Shown here: positions 41,544 to 50,622 of the stretch, piece by piece
Position numbering within the stretch: position 1 is the first letter of the stretch
How the letters are laid out: every line of letters begins with the position of its first letter
Made by a program: the position numbers and the translations under genes
Notes under the pieces: generated by a model
Databases searched by the model: none
What the model was told of the DNA's origin: nothing
What the model saw: only the letters and a program-made list of their open reading frames with translations
Assembly (NCBI GenBank): GCA_963707905.1
Contig: CAVPSA010000028.1
Span: 1 to 64,000, forward strand
Length of the DNA: 64,000 nt
Direction: 5' to 3'
From: DASXKD01 sp963707905
GTDB taxonomy: Bacteria > Actinomycetota > Actinomycetes > Streptosporangiales > Streptosporangiaceae

Positions 41544-42271
41544 CCGGCGGCGACGACCTGACCGGCGGGTACCGGGACGCGGGCCCGGCCCCCGGTGACG
41601 TCGATCTGGACCGGGTGTGGCTGGGCGTGGCCGCGCAGGTGTGGCGCCGCCAGCCCGGGCCGGCCGAGCGGGTGGCGGGGCGGCTGCTGCGCTCCCCCGG
41701 CCTGGCCCGGGCACTGGTGACCACCCCGTCGCTGCTGCTCGGCTGGGTGATCGCCACGGTGGTGATCCTGGCCGCCGGGATCGGGTTCACGCTGGGCACA
41801 GGGACACCGTGGGTGGCCCTGCTCGCGCCCGCGGTCGCGGCCGCGGGCATCGCCTACGCCTACGGGCCCGGCATCGACCCCGCCTGGGAGCTGTCCCAGA
41901 GCATGGCGGTCAGCGACCGGATGGTGCTGCTGGTCCGCGCGCTGGCGGTGTTCGGCCTGAACGCGGCTCTCGGGCTCGCCGCCTCGGCCGCGTCGGGGGC
42001 CGCGGCCGCGGTCACGTTCGGCTGGCTGGTCCCGATGACCGCGATGTGCGCGCTGGCGCTGGCCGCGGCGACGGTCACCCGGTCACCGAACGTCGGCGTC
42101 GCGGCAGGCTCGGCGGGCTGGGTGATCGCGATCCTGGCCGGCCAGGCCGCCGAAGGGCGGTTCACCGCCGCCATCACCGACCCTTCTTCGATCCTGCCCT
42201 ACCTGGCGTTCGCGGCCTGCTGCGGCGTGGTCGTCCTGTTCGCGACCCGGATCCCGAGAGGAACCTCATGA
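41540..42271 (+). CDS. integral membrane protein in sigma-ABC operon
   Basis: 243 residues with a soluble N-terminus (about 60 residues, VDLDRVWLGVAAQVWRRQPG) and about six membrane spans. The place directly after an ECF sigma factor, with ATGA overlap, suggests it could be the anti-sigma factor, but it has no zinc HxxxCxxC motif. It also resembles small ABC-associated membrane proteins. Unresolved. Confidence 0.65.
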   Translation: MTGGDDLTGGYRDAGPAPGDVDLDRVWLGVAAQVWRRQPGPAERVAGRLLRSPGLARALVTTPSLLLGWVIATVVILAAGIGFTLGTGTPWVALLAPAVAAAGIAYAYGPGIDPAWELSQSMAVSDRMVLLVRALAVFGLNAALGLAASAASGAAAAVTFGWLVPMTAMCALALAAATVTRSPNVGVAAGSAGWVIAILAGQAAEGRFTAAITDPSSILPYLAFAACCGVVVLFATRIPRGTS

Positions 42272-43011
42272 ACGTCGAGCTCACCGAGCTGACCCGAAAG
42301 TTCGGCCACACCCGGGCCGTTGCGGGCGTGACCCTGGAGGCAGGGCCCGGCGTGTTCGGGCTGCTGGGCCCGAACGGGGCGGGCAAGACCTCGCTGCTGC
42401 GGATGATGGCCACCGTGCTGCCGCCGACCTCAGGCACGCTGCGCCTGCTCGGCCGCGATCCCGGTGGCTACGGCCCGCGGCGCGAGATCCGGCGCCGGCT
42501 TGGGTACCTGCCGCAGACCCTCGGCTACTACCCGGGCTTCACCGTGACCGACTTCGTGGAGTACTTCGCGCTGCTCAAGGACATGCCGCCCAGGCAGGTG
42601 CCACTCGCCGTGGCGACCGCCATCGAGCAGGTGGGCCTGGGCGACCGGGCCCGGGCCAAGCTGCGCACCCTGTCCGGCGGGATGCTGCGCCGGGTGGGGA
42701 TCGCCCAGGCGATCGTGAACCAGCCGGAACTGCTGCTGCTCGACGAGCCGACCGCCGGTCTCGACCCCGAGCAGCGGGTGGCGTTCCGTTCGCTGCTGCG
42801 CGAGTTCGGCCAGCGCGCCACGGTGATCGTCAGCACGCACCTGGTCGAGGACGTCGCCGCAGCGTGCTCGGAGGTGACGCTGATGGACACGGGGCGGATC
42901 GTGTTCCACGGCACGCCGGGCGAGCTGATCGCCCGGGGCGTGGGGCACGGGGTCGGGGACGCGCCGCTGGAGCGTGGGTACAGCGCAGTGCTGGCGGCGG
43001 CGCGGTCATGA
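42268..43011 (+). CDS. ABC transporter ATP-binding protein
   Basis: 247 residues. Walker A GLLGPNGAGKTSL, Q-loop GYLPQTLGYYPGF, signature LSGGMLRR, Walker B LLLLDEPTAGLDP and H-loop VSTHLVEDV are complete. Belongs to the ABC-2 type exporter ATPases. ATGA overlaps with genes on both sides. Confidence 0.9.
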   Translation: MNVELTELTRKFGHTRAVAGVTLEAGPGVFGLLGPNGAGKTSLLRMMATVLPPTSGTLRLLGRDPGGYGPRREIRRRLGYLPQTLGYYPGFTVTDFVEYFALLKDMPPRQVPLAVATAIEQVGLGDRARAKLRTLSGGMLRRVGIAQAIVNQPELLLLDEPTAGLDPEQRVAFRSLLREFGQRATVIVSTHLVEDVAAACSEVTLMDTGRIVFHGTPGELIARGVGHGVGDAPLERGYSAVLAAARS

Positions 43012-44546
43012 CCGTTACCAGCGCCCCGGTTCGGTCCACGCCACGCCAAGCACCCCAGGCAGCGCCGCGGAACCTGGCGCGGCTGCTCTGGGTGGAACTG
43101 CGGCACAACGCGATGCCGCTGGTCCTGCCGCTGATCGCCGTGCTGTTCTGGTTCGACTCCTACCGCATCGCCGCGACCCTTCCGCCGCTGTGGGTCTGGC
43201 GCATGTTCTACATCCTGGGGCAGGGCCATGCCCTGATCGACTTCGCCCCGTTGGTGGCCGGGGTGGCCGCCTGGATGGGCTCGCGGGACGGGCGGCGCGG
43301 CACGGGCGACCTGGTGACGGCCACGGTCCGGCCGCACTGGGAGGTCCAGCTCGCCAACTGGGCCGCGACCGTCATCTGGGCGGCGGGGTCCTACCTGGTG
43401 TTCATGGCGGTGACGCTCTATCTCCTCGGCCGCTCCGTCGCCTGGGGCGGCCTGCCCTGGTGGCCGGTGGCGGTCGGCGCCGTGGGCGTGGCCGCGTTCG
43501 CCTCCGTGGGGTTCGCTCTCGGCGCCTGTTTCCCCGGCCGGTTCATCGCGCCCATAGCCGCGTTCGCCGGGCTTTTCGCCATGGGGACGTCGTCGCAGAC
43601 CGGGTTCGGCGCCTCCGGCGGCTGGGCGCTGATCCTGCCGACCATGTCGAACGGGAACTTCGGGCAGGACGCCGGGATCTTCTACCAGTTCCTGCCGGAC
43701 CTCCCGATCGCCCGGGTGATCTTCCTGGCCGGGATCGCAGTGGCGGCGGCCGGCCTGCTCGGCTTGCCGGCGACCGCCGGGGGGCTGCGGCTGCGGCGCA
43801 CGGCCGCAGTGGTCACCGGGACCGGGGCCGCGGCCGCCGTGGCCGCGGTTGTCCTGGCCGTGACCGCTCACGTAGGGCCGTACGGCACGGTCATCCCGGC
43901 GCTGCACGATGCGGCCAGCGACAAGCCGATCTCGTACACGCCGGTCTGCCGCGATGCCACGATCCCGGTCTGCGTGCAGCCGGCCTACCGGCCTTACCTG
44001 GGGGACCTGACCGCCGCGGTCGGGCCGGTGGCCAGCGAGGTCGCCGGGCTGCCCGGCGCGCCGGTCCGCGCCACCCAGACCGCCGCGCTGTTCGCGGCCG
44101 GTCAGCAGCATCCGGCCCAGGGCTGGGTGGGCCAGATCGTGACGCTCGGCGGCAGCCCGCCGGTGCTGTCCATGCCCACCGGCGCGATCGCCCTGCCGGG
44201 CTCCTTCGGGTCGCTCCAAGCCGCGTTCGTCGACCAGATAAAGGTCGAGGTCGTGCACGCGTTCGCGATTCCAGGGAGCGCCTTCGGCAGCCCGGCCCAG
44301 GTGGCCGTCGAGGCGGCCTTGCTCGAGCACGCCGGGATTCCGCTGGCCGCTCAGCCCCGCGCGCTGGGCAACTCGCCCTGGCCGCTTCCCGGCGGAGGAC
44401 CGCAAGCGACGGCCCACTACCCCGCGCCGGTGGCTGCCGCGGCCCAGCGGCTCGCCGCACTGCCGGCCAGCGCCCGGCGCGCCTGGCTCGCCAGCCACCT
44501 GGCCGCGCTGCGGGCCGGCCACCTCACCCTGGCACAGCTGCCATGA
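43008..44546 (+). CDS. large ABC-2-like membrane permease with extracytoplasmic domain
   Basis: 512 residues. The first half has about six membrane spans (LVLPLIAVLFWFDSYRIAA onward). After the last span (VVTGTGAAAAVAAVVLAVTA) come about 200 residues with VCRDATIPVCVQP, which could form a disulphide, and no further clear spans. Likely the permease partner of the ATPase, with an outside domain of unknown role. Confidence 0.7.
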   Translation: MTVTSAPVRSTPRQAPQAAPRNLARLLWVELRHNAMPLVLPLIAVLFWFDSYRIAATLPPLWVWRMFYILGQGHALIDFAPLVAGVAAWMGSRDGRRGTGDLVTATVRPHWEVQLANWAATVIWAAGSYLVFMAVTLYLLGRSVAWGGLPWWPVAVGAVGVAAFASVGFALGACFPGRFIAPIAAFAGLFAMGTSSQTGFGASGGWALILPTMSNGNFGQDAGIFYQFLPDLPIARVIFLAGIAVAAAGLLGLPATAGGLRLRRTAAVVTGTGAAAAVAAVVLAVTAHVGPYGTVIPALHDAASDKPISYTPVCRDATIPVCVQPAYRPYLGDLTAAVGPVASEVAGLPGAPVRATQTAALFAAGQQHPAQGWVGQIVTLGGSPPVLSMPTGAIALPGSFGSLQAAFVDQIKVEVVHAFAIPGSAFGSPAQVAVEAALLEHAGIPLAAQPRALGNSPWPLPGGGPQATAHYPAPVAAAAQRLAALPASARRAWLASHLAALRAGHLTLAQLP

Positions 44547-45220
44547 CGGCCGCCGGGGTACACCAGGCCGCACCGGGAGCCGTGCCTGCACCAGCGGCCC
44601 GCCCGGGCCAGGCCTGGCTGCGGCTAGCGTGGCTGTACCTGGTCAGCCGCCGGGTCCCGGGCGCGCTGGCGCTGCTGGCCGGGTTCGGTGCGCTGCTCTG
44701 GGTGGCGCTGCACTGGCACTGGAACGTGGCCGGCGGGGCCGCCGCGCGCATGGTGATCCCGCTGGTGACGGAGGCGGGGGCGGCCGCGGTCATCGCGGTG
44801 ACCACCTACGGCCCGTTCGGCGAGCCGGAGCGGGCCACCGGCCGGTGGCTGCCGTACCTCAGGCTGGGCGCGACCATAGCGCTGACCGCGGCGGCGATCG
44901 GCTTGCTGGCCCTCGGATCCACCGGGGGTGATCTGCCCGGCGGGTTCGCCGCCATGGCCCGCAACGTCGCCGGGATCACCGGGACCGGCCTGCTGTGCGC
45001 GGCCCTGTTCGGCGGGATGCTGGCCTGGACCGGCCCCATGGCCTACCTGGTGCTCACTGAGTCCGCGCTGGCCGCGGGGCTGACCACGCCGTGGGTCTGG
45101 CCGGCCCGGCCGCCGCTGGACCGCGGCGGGGCGATCTGCGCCTATCTGGTCTTCGTCGCCGGGCTGGTGCTGATCACGGTGCGCCCGGTCCGTGAGTCCG
45201 TGCGGGACACCACCGCCTGA
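44543..45220 (+). CDS. integral membrane protein, last gene of sigma-ABC operon
   Basis: 225 residues, about six membrane spans (ALALLAGFGALLWVALHWHW, LTAAAIGLLALG, AICAYLVFVAGLVLITV). ATGA overlap with the permease gene. Could be a second permease subunit. No recognised family. Confidence 0.65.
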   Translation: MTAAGVHQAAPGAVPAPAARPGQAWLRLAWLYLVSRRVPGALALLAGFGALLWVALHWHWNVAGGAAARMVIPLVTEAGAAAVIAVTTYGPFGEPERATGRWLPYLRLGATIALTAAAIGLLALGSTGGDLPGGFAAMARNVAGITGTGLLCAALFGGMLAWTGPMAYLVLTESALAAGLTTPWVWPARPPLDRGGAICAYLVFVAGLVLITVRPVRESVRDTTA

Positions 45221-45244
45221 TGGGGGCGGCCCGGCGGGCGCGGG

Positions 45245-46108
45245 CTAACCGCGGACGGACAGGCCGGTCGGGCTGATCTCGGGCAGCATCCCGGAGGCGG
45301 CCACCGCGCGCACCGAGGGCCGGAGCAGGGTGAGCACCTCCGCCACGCCGTCGTCACCGAGCGCCGCCAGCGCGCCGCTCCAGGCCCGCTCGTCGGTGCG
45401 CGCCTCGACTGAGTCCAGCACGGTCCGGCCGGCCGGGGTGAGCGCGAGTTCGGGCCCGGCGGTGAGCAGCCCGCGGGCACGCAGCGCATCCGCTGCGCCT
45501 GCCCAGTCCTCGTCGGTCCAGCCGCTGCGCGCCCGCTGGAGCACGGCCCGCGGGATGTGGCCGGACGCGGACTGCAGCAGGTGTGCCTGCAGCCCGGTGA
45601 TGCCCTCGTTGACCAGGGCCGCGACGTGCCCGTCGCCGCGGTGCTCGCGCAGCGTGGTGGCCAGTTGCCAGAGCCGGCCCAGTGGGTCGCCGGGCAGTTC
45701 CAGGGCAGCGTTGGCCGCGCCCAGTGGCCGGCCGGTCGGATCCGCGGCGGCGGCCACCGGGGCCAGCACCGCGGCCGCCCGCCCGCAAGCTTCCGGGTCG
45801 GCTCCCGCGGCGCGCAGCGCGGCGGTGCTGACCGCGGTGCGCGCTTCCAGGCATGCCTGTGGCGTGGTGCGCGACCACGCATCCGGCAGTGCCCGGGCGA
45901 CCGTGCCCGGGTGGAACCCGGCGAACATGGCCACGACCGGGGCAGCGGGGACCGGCCCGAGTGGTGCGGCGCGCCAGGCGAAGTAGGTCATCCAGAAGCC
46001 CTTGAGGCCCTGCGCTATCCCCGTCGACCGGACCTCCGGGGCGAAGTAGGTGACGTCGTGCAGCGTTTCCAGGGTCGCCCACAGGCGGCGGGCGGGATGC
46101 GTGGACAC
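45245..46108 (-). CDS. SCO6745-family protein
   Basis: 287 residues from GTG 46106-46108: RRLWATLETLHDVTYFAPEVR and GLKGFWMTYFAWRAAPLGPVPA are typical N-terminal motifs of the actinobacterial SCO6745 family, followed by MFAGFHPGTVARALPDAWS and a C-terminal winged-helix-like part (GWTDEDWAGAADALRARGLL). The function is not established. Convergent with the sigma-ABC operon. Confidence 0.8.
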   Translation of the reverse strand: MSTHPARRLWATLETLHDVTYFAPEVRSTGIAQGLKGFWMTYFAWRAAPLGPVPAAPVVAMFAGFHPGTVARALPDAWSRTTPQACLEARTAVSTAALRAAGADPEACGRAAAVLAPVAAAADPTGRPLGAANAALELPGDPLGRLWQLATTLREHRGDGHVAALVNEGITGLQAHLLQSASGHIPRAVLQRARSGWTDEDWAGAADALRARGLLTAGPELALTPAGRTVLDSVEARTDERAWSGALAALGDDGVAEVLTLLRPSVRAVAASGMLPEISPTGLSVRG

Positions 46109-46131
46109 GGGCGGAGTCTAACCGGCGGCCG

Positions 46132-46653
46132 CTACGCCGGCGCGAGGCGCTGGTACATGATGTGCAGCCCCACATAGCCGTCGGCCGGATGGCGGAAGCC
46201 TTCGGGGATCGTCGCCACGATCTTCATGCCCAGCGACTGCCACAGCCGTACCGCCCGGACGTTGCTCTGCGCCACCGCGTTGAACTGCATGGCACGGAAG
46301 CCCTCGGCGCGCGCCCGGTCCAGCACGTACTCCCCCAGTGCCCGGCCCACCCCGCGTCCGGCATGCCGCGCGTCGACCATGAAGCTCGCGCTCGCCACGT
46401 GCGCCCCCGGCCCACCGTGGTTCGGGCCGCACTCGGCGGTGCCGAGCACCGTTCCGCTCGCGTCGGTGGCGACGACGGTGAAGCCGGATCCCTGGCCGTG
46501 CCGGAACCAGCCTGCCCGGGCGTCCTCCTCGCTGGTCTCTGTGTCCCACGAGAAGGTCTCGCCCGCCACCACGATGTCCCGCATGAACGGCCACATCGCC
46601 GGCCAGTCCTCCGGCACCGCGTCCCTGATCCGGATCGCCGCCGCGTCACTCAC
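46132..46653 (-). CDS. GNAT-family N-acetyltransferase
   Basis: 173 residues from GTG 46651-46653. RIRDAVPEDWPAMWPFMRDI, ASASFMVDARHAGRGVGRALGEYVLDRA (acetyl-CoA motif R-x-x-G-x-G/A) and QSNVRAVRLWQSLGMKIVATIPEGF match phosphinothricin-acetyltransferase-like GNATs. Substrate unknown. Confidence 0.87.
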   Translation of the reverse strand: MSDAAAIRIRDAVPEDWPAMWPFMRDIVVAGETFSWDTETSEEDARAGWFRHGQGSGFTVVATDASGTVLGTAECGPNHGGPGAHVASASFMVDARHAGRGVGRALGEYVLDRARAEGFRAMQFNAVAQSNVRAVRLWQSLGMKIVATIPEGFRHPADGYVGLHIMYQRLAPA

Positions 46654-46700
46654 CCTGCTACCTCGCTCTCCCCTGGGCTGTGCGGCGCCGGCCCGGCCGC

Positions 46701-47429
46701 TCAGCCCGCGGTGATCTCCGGGGGCGGCGCCGAACCCGCGATCTCCGCCTTGAGCGCGGCGAGCTGGGAGTCCACCTGTGCGTTGGTCCCGGCCTCGTCG
46801 AGTTCCTTCTGGATCTCGTCGGTGTCCCCGCCGACGTCTTCGAGCACGCCGGACTGCAGTAGCTCGTCCACGGCCTCGGCATGGGCCTGCATGTTGGCGA
46901 TCTTGTCCTGGGCCCGCTGGATGTCCGCGCCGGTGTCGCCGAACGACGTGGAGATGCCCGCGGCGGTCTCGCCGATCGAGCTTTCCGCCTTCGCCGCGCT
47001 GTACTGCGCCTTCAGCACCTCCTTCTGGGTGCGGAAGTTGTTCACCCGCTGCTGCAGTGCCGCCAGGGTGTGTTCGAGCTTCTCCTGCTCCTCGGACAGC
47101 TGCTGGCGCTGCGGCTCCATGCCGTCGATCTGGGCCTGCGCGGCAGCCTTGCGGGACAGGGCCTCCCTGGCCAGGTCCTCCTTGCCCTGCGCGAGCGCCG
47201 CCTTGGCCTGGTCCTGGAGGTGGTCCACCGTGTGCTGGAGCTGCTGCTCCTGCAGTTCAAGCTGCTTGCGGGACGCGGTGATCGACACCAGTCCGCGCTT
47301 GACCTGGTTGATCTGGTCGAGCATCTGCTCATAGGACAGGTCGAGCATCTCGTCAGGCTTCTCGGCGGCGTCGAGCGCCTTGTTGGCCTTGGCCTGCAGT
47401 ATCTCGTGCGCCCGCTGGAAGAGGCTCAT
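46701..47429 (-). CDS. pspA: PspA/IM30-family protein
   Basis: 242 residues, nearly all helical: SLFQRAHEILQAKANKALDAAEKPDEMLDLSYEQM is the N-terminal amphipathic/helix-1 region, then long coiled coils and an acidic C-terminus. PspA binds stressed membranes. ATG 47427-47429 begins the canonical MSLFQRA. Divergent from the HTH-Clp-N gene at 47646. Confidence 0.9.
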   Translation of the reverse strand: MSLFQRAHEILQAKANKALDAAEKPDEMLDLSYEQMLDQINQVKRGLVSITASRKQLELQEQQLQHTVDHLQDQAKAALAQGKEDLAREALSRKAAAQAQIDGMEPQRQQLSEEQEKLEHTLAALQQRVNNFRTQKEVLKAQYSAAKAESSIGETAAGISTSFGDTGADIQRAQDKIANMQAHAEAVDELLQSGVLEDVGGDTDEIQKELDEAGTNAQVDSQLAALKAEIAGSAPPPEITAG

Positions 47430-47597
47430 GCCGATGTGCTCCTCGTCATGGAAGGCGGAGCCGCCCCGGTTCCGCCGCCGTGCCGGCCGATGGGCCGGTG
47501 CCCGGCCGCCATGGCCGGCCCGGATACCCCGAAGGCTACCGCCGCGGCCCCCCCCGTGGCCCTCCCGGCATGCGAGCGGCATCTTCGCCGGGTAATC

Positions 47598-47643
47598 GTC
47601 AACGCGGAGTTGACCAAGCAACAGCCGTCAACCTAGGGTTGAC
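47598..47643 (+). promoter_or_regulatory. tandem GTCAAC-N5-GTTGAC dyads over a probable leaderless promoter
   Basis: Two dyads, GTCAAC-GCGGA-GTTGAC at 47598-47614 and GTCAAC-CTAGG-GTTGAC at 47627-47643, have the same half-sites and spacer length and are 29 bp apart. TTGACC (47610-47615) and TAGGGT (47634-47639), 18 bp apart, form a -35/-10 pair whose start would fall on or next to the A of ATG 47646. No ribosome site is visible, so a leaderless mRNA is inferred. A repressor on the dyads would cover both elements. Confidence 0.7.
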
Positions 47644-47645
47644 CC

Positions 47646-48383
47646 ATGACGCAGCCAGCCCCCATGACCGGCCAGGTACGGCTCGACGACCTCATCGAGG
47701 CCATCAAGAAGGCGCATGCCGAGCCGCTCGAACAGCTCACCGACGCCGTTCTCGCCGCCGACCACCTCGACGACGTGGCCGACCACCTGATCGGCCACTT
47801 CGTCGACCAGGCGCGGCGCTCCGGTGCCTCGTGGACCGAGATCGGCAGGAGCATGGGGGTCACCAAACAGGCCGCGCAGAAGCGCTTCGTGCCCAAGGAC
47901 CCCGGCCAGGTGCCCGATCTTGACGCCAGCCAGGGCTTCACCAGGTTCACCCAGCGGGCCAGGAACACCGTGATGGCGGCACAGAACGAGGCCCGCGCCG
48001 CGGGCCACGCCCAGATCATGCCGGAACATCTGGTGCTCGGACTGCTCAGCGAGCCAGAAGGGGTCGGGGCAGCGGCGATAGTCGCGCAGGATGTGGCACT
48101 GGACTCGGTCCGTGGGGCCGTCACCGCCGTGCTGCCACCACCGGCTGCCGAGGTGCCCGCTGTGATCCCGTTCGACCCGCAGGCACGCAAGGCGCTGGAA
48201 CTCACGTTCCGCGAGGCGCTGCGGATGGGCCATAACTACATCGGGACCGAGCACATCCTGCTCGCCCTGCTGGAGCTTGAGGACGGCGGAGGCGTGCTCA
48301 CCGGCCTCGGCATCGACAAGGCCAGCGCGGCCGGGTACGTCACCGCCACCCTGGCCGCCCTGGGCAGTATCAAGCCAGCGTGA
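47646..48383 (+). CDS. HTH and Clp N-terminal domain protein
   Basis: 245 residues. The N-terminal part (about 1-85) has a helix-turn-helix, ARRSGASWTEIGRSMGVTKQAAQKRF. The rest is a double Clp-N repeat: FTQRARNTVMAAQNEARAAGHAQIMPEHLVLGLL and ARKALELTFREALRMGHNYIGTEHILLALL, the substrate/adaptor-binding module of ClpC/ClpA without an ATPase. Likely regulator, perhaps of proteostasis or envelope stress, and candidate ligand of the adjacent dyads. Confidence 0.8.
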   Translation: MTQPAPMTGQVRLDDLIEAIKKAHAEPLEQLTDAVLAADHLDDVADHLIGHFVDQARRSGASWTEIGRSMGVTKQAAQKRFVPKDPGQVPDLDASQGFTRFTQRARNTVMAAQNEARAAGHAQIMPEHLVLGLLSEPEGVGAAAIVAQDVALDSVRGAVTAVLPPPAAEVPAVIPFDPQARKALELTFREALRMGHNYIGTEHILLALLELEDGGGVLTGLGIDKASAAGYVTATLAALGSIKPA

Positions 48384-48546
48384 TCTGGAAGCAGGCGCCC
48401 CTGCCGTGCAGAGAGGGTAAGGGATCCGCAGAGATCCAGGGCGGACAGGCCGGTTCCACGGCGGACTTGGGGGCAGGGAAGTAGCGGGACCACCCGCGCC
48501 CCCCGGCGGGGTGATGGGTGCAGCAGCAGAGCAGTGGAGGCGTGGC

Positions 48547-49656
48547 GTGCCCATCGGCGAGACCCTGGCGCGAGCGAGGCACCAGGCAGACCTGACCCTG
48601 GCCCAGGTCAGCAAGCGAACCAGGATCCGGGAAACGATCATCAGGAAGATCGAGGCGGACGACTATTCCGAGTGTGGCGGCGACTTCTACGCCCGTGGTC
48701 ACATCCGCGCTATCGCCAAGGCCGTCGGGACCGACCCCGAGCCGCTGATCGAGGACTACGACACAGACCACCGCGCGACGGGCCCGATGGCCACGGTCAG
48801 CCTGGACGAGCTGCTGGCCACCTCGGCCCCGCAGCGGCACCGGCCGGACCTGCCCGCGGCATGGGCGCGGGTGACCGCCGCCGGTGCGCCGGCGGCGCGC
48901 AAGGCCGGCGCGGGCGCGGGTGCGGTCCGCGGCCGGGTGGCATCCGGGCAGCGGCCGGGGCCGCGCTCGGCGCGCTGGGCCGTTTTTGTCTGCCTGGCGC
49001 TCATAGTGGTGGCGCTCGGCTTCGTGGCGCTGCACGTGCTGGCCGGCGGACCGCCCGCGGCCGCCCCGTCGGCAGCGGGGAAGCATGCTGTGAGCAGTCA
49101 TAACGCCGGCCATGGCCAGCCGGGGCCCGCCGCGAAGGCCAGCCACCGTGCGGCGTCTTCCCCGGCACCGAAGGCCAGCCATACGGCGGCACCGTCTCCG
49201 GCGCAGTCACCGCCCGCGCAGCCGCTCACCCCGGTTCAGGCGACGGCGTTCGGCCCGAACGGCGGCGACAACCCCCAGCTGGCCCACCTGGCTCTGGGCA
49301 GCGGCCACTCGGCCGGCTGGCACACCGACTGGTACAACACGGCACGGTTCGGGAACCTGTACCCGGGCACGGGCCTCCTGCTGAAGATGGGCCGGACGGT
49401 CACGATCACCGGCGCCAGCATCGACCTTGGCAGCGCCTCCGGCGCCAGTTTCCAGTTGCGCGTCGGCGACACACCCACCATGGCGGGGCTGCGGCCGGCC
49501 GCGCACGCGTCCGGTGCGGGCGGGGTGGTACGGCTCAGCCTCGCGAGCCCGGCCCGCGGCCGCTACGTGCTCGTCTGGTTCACCCGGCTGCCCACCGACT
49601 CGTCCGGCACCTTCCAGGCCAGCGTCCACAGCGTGGCGCTGCAAGGCCACGGCTGA
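48547..49656 (+). CDS. RodZ-like HTH membrane protein
   Basis: 369 residues from GTG 48547 (GGAGG six bases upstream). N-terminal HTH_25 domain (GETLARARHQADLTLAQVSKRT, IRKIEADDY, YARGHIRAIAKAVG), a basic linker, one span (AVFVCLALIVVALGFVALHVLA), a Ser/Pro/Ala linker and a C-terminal beta-rich domain (DNPQLAHLALGSGHSAGWHTDWYNTARFGN) that resembles discoidin/sugar-binding folds. RodZ homologues couple cell-shape factors; the outside domain here suggests envelope binding. Confidence 0.8.
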   Translation: MPIGETLARARHQADLTLAQVSKRTRIRETIIRKIEADDYSECGGDFYARGHIRAIAKAVGTDPEPLIEDYDTDHRATGPMATVSLDELLATSAPQRHRPDLPAAWARVTAAGAPAARKAGAGAGAVRGRVASGQRPGPRSARWAVFVCLALIVVALGFVALHVLAGGPPAAAPSAAGKHAVSSHNAGHGQPGPAAKASHRAASSPAPKASHTAAPSPAQSPPAQPLTPVQATAFGPNGGDNPQLAHLALGSGHSAGWHTDWYNTARFGNLYPGTGLLLKMGRTVTITGASIDLGSASGASFQLRVGDTPTMAGLRPAAHASGAGGVVRLSLASPARGRYVLVWFTRLPTDSSGTFQASVHSVALQGHG

Positions 49657-49671
49657 CCGTCACATGCCTCG

Positions 49672-50622
49672 TCAGCGTTCCGGCGCCGCGGCCCCCAGCG
49701 TGCTGCCCAGCTGGGTGTAGTCGTAGGCAGCCTCGGGCTTGGCACGCACCGCCGCGTCCAGCTTCCCGGCGTCCTCGCCGACCAGGATCCGCCAGGCCCC
49801 GGAACGCACCCCGTCCAGGATGATGGCCGCCGCCTCGGCAGCGCTGACCGGTGCCTTGTCCCGGAAATCGGCGTTCGCCTGCGCCAGCAACCGGCGCAGG
49901 TCATCGGGTGATGCTCCGGCCGGCGCCACTTCGGCCGGGATCAGCCCGGTCACCTGGTCGTCGCTCATCCGCTCCGGCTCCGGCAGGCCGTGCGCGCGGA
50001 GGGTGTTCGTGATGATGTCCGTGCCCACGTGCCCGGGCAGCACCACTGCGACCCGGACCTGCGGCGCGTTGCTGCGCAGATCCTCGATGAGGGCCTCGGA
50101 GAACCCCTTCACGGCGAACTTGGCGGTGCTGTAAGCACTGTTGGGCATGCCGGGCCCCAGCGTCGCCCAGAAGCCGTTCACGCTGCTTGTGTTGACCAGG
50201 ACGCCATCTCCGCTCGCGATGAGCAGGGGCAGGAACGCGCGAGCGCAGTAGTACACGCCCCACCAGTCGACGGCGAACGTGCGCTCCCAGTCTTCCCGGC
50301 TGTCCCTGACGAAGCTGCCTGCGCCGCCGATGCCCGCGTTGCTGAAAACCAGGTCGACGTGATCGCTGGCATGCCCCTCCAGTAGTTCATCGCGGAACCG
50401 CAGGACCTGGGCCTCGTCGGCGACGTCACAGGCGTGCGCGGTGACCCGGGTGCCGGGCGGGGCGTCCGGCCGGGCGATGGCCGCGGCGGCCGCGACCGAG
50501 TCCGCGTTCAGGTCGCACGCCGCGACCGAGCAGCCCTGCGCCGCCAGCTGGCGGACGAGCTCACGGCCCATGCCCGAGCCGCCGCCGGTCACCACCGCGA
50601 GCTTGCCGTCGAACGAATCCAC
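49672..50622 (-). CDS. SDR-family oxidoreductase
   Basis: 316 residues from GTG 50620-50622, preceded by AGGAGG. Classical motifs: VVTGGGSGMGRELV, SNAGIGG, LVNTSSVNG and YSTAKFAVKG (Tyr-x-x-x-Lys). Substrate unknown. Convergent with the RodZ-like gene. Confidence 0.88.
   Translation of the reverse strand: MDSFDGKLAVVTGGGSGMGRELVRQLAAQGCSVAACDLNADSVAAAAAIARPDAPPGTRVTAHACDVADEAQVLRFRDELLEGHASDHVDLVFSNAGIGGAGSFVRDSREDWERTFAVDWWGVYYCARAFLPLLIASGDGVLVNTSSVNGFWATLGPGMPNSAYSTAKFAVKGFSEALIEDLRSNAPQVRVAVVLPGHVGTDIITNTLRAHGLPEPERMSDDQVTGLIPAEVAPAGASPDDLRRLLAQANADFRDKAPVSAAEAAAIILDGVRSGAWRILVGEDAGKLDAAVRAKPEAAYDYTQLGSTLGAAAPER

Noticed and set aside
42528..44591. 687-residue minus-strand frame over the ABC operon
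   Set aside because: Antisense shadow of ATPase and permease genes.
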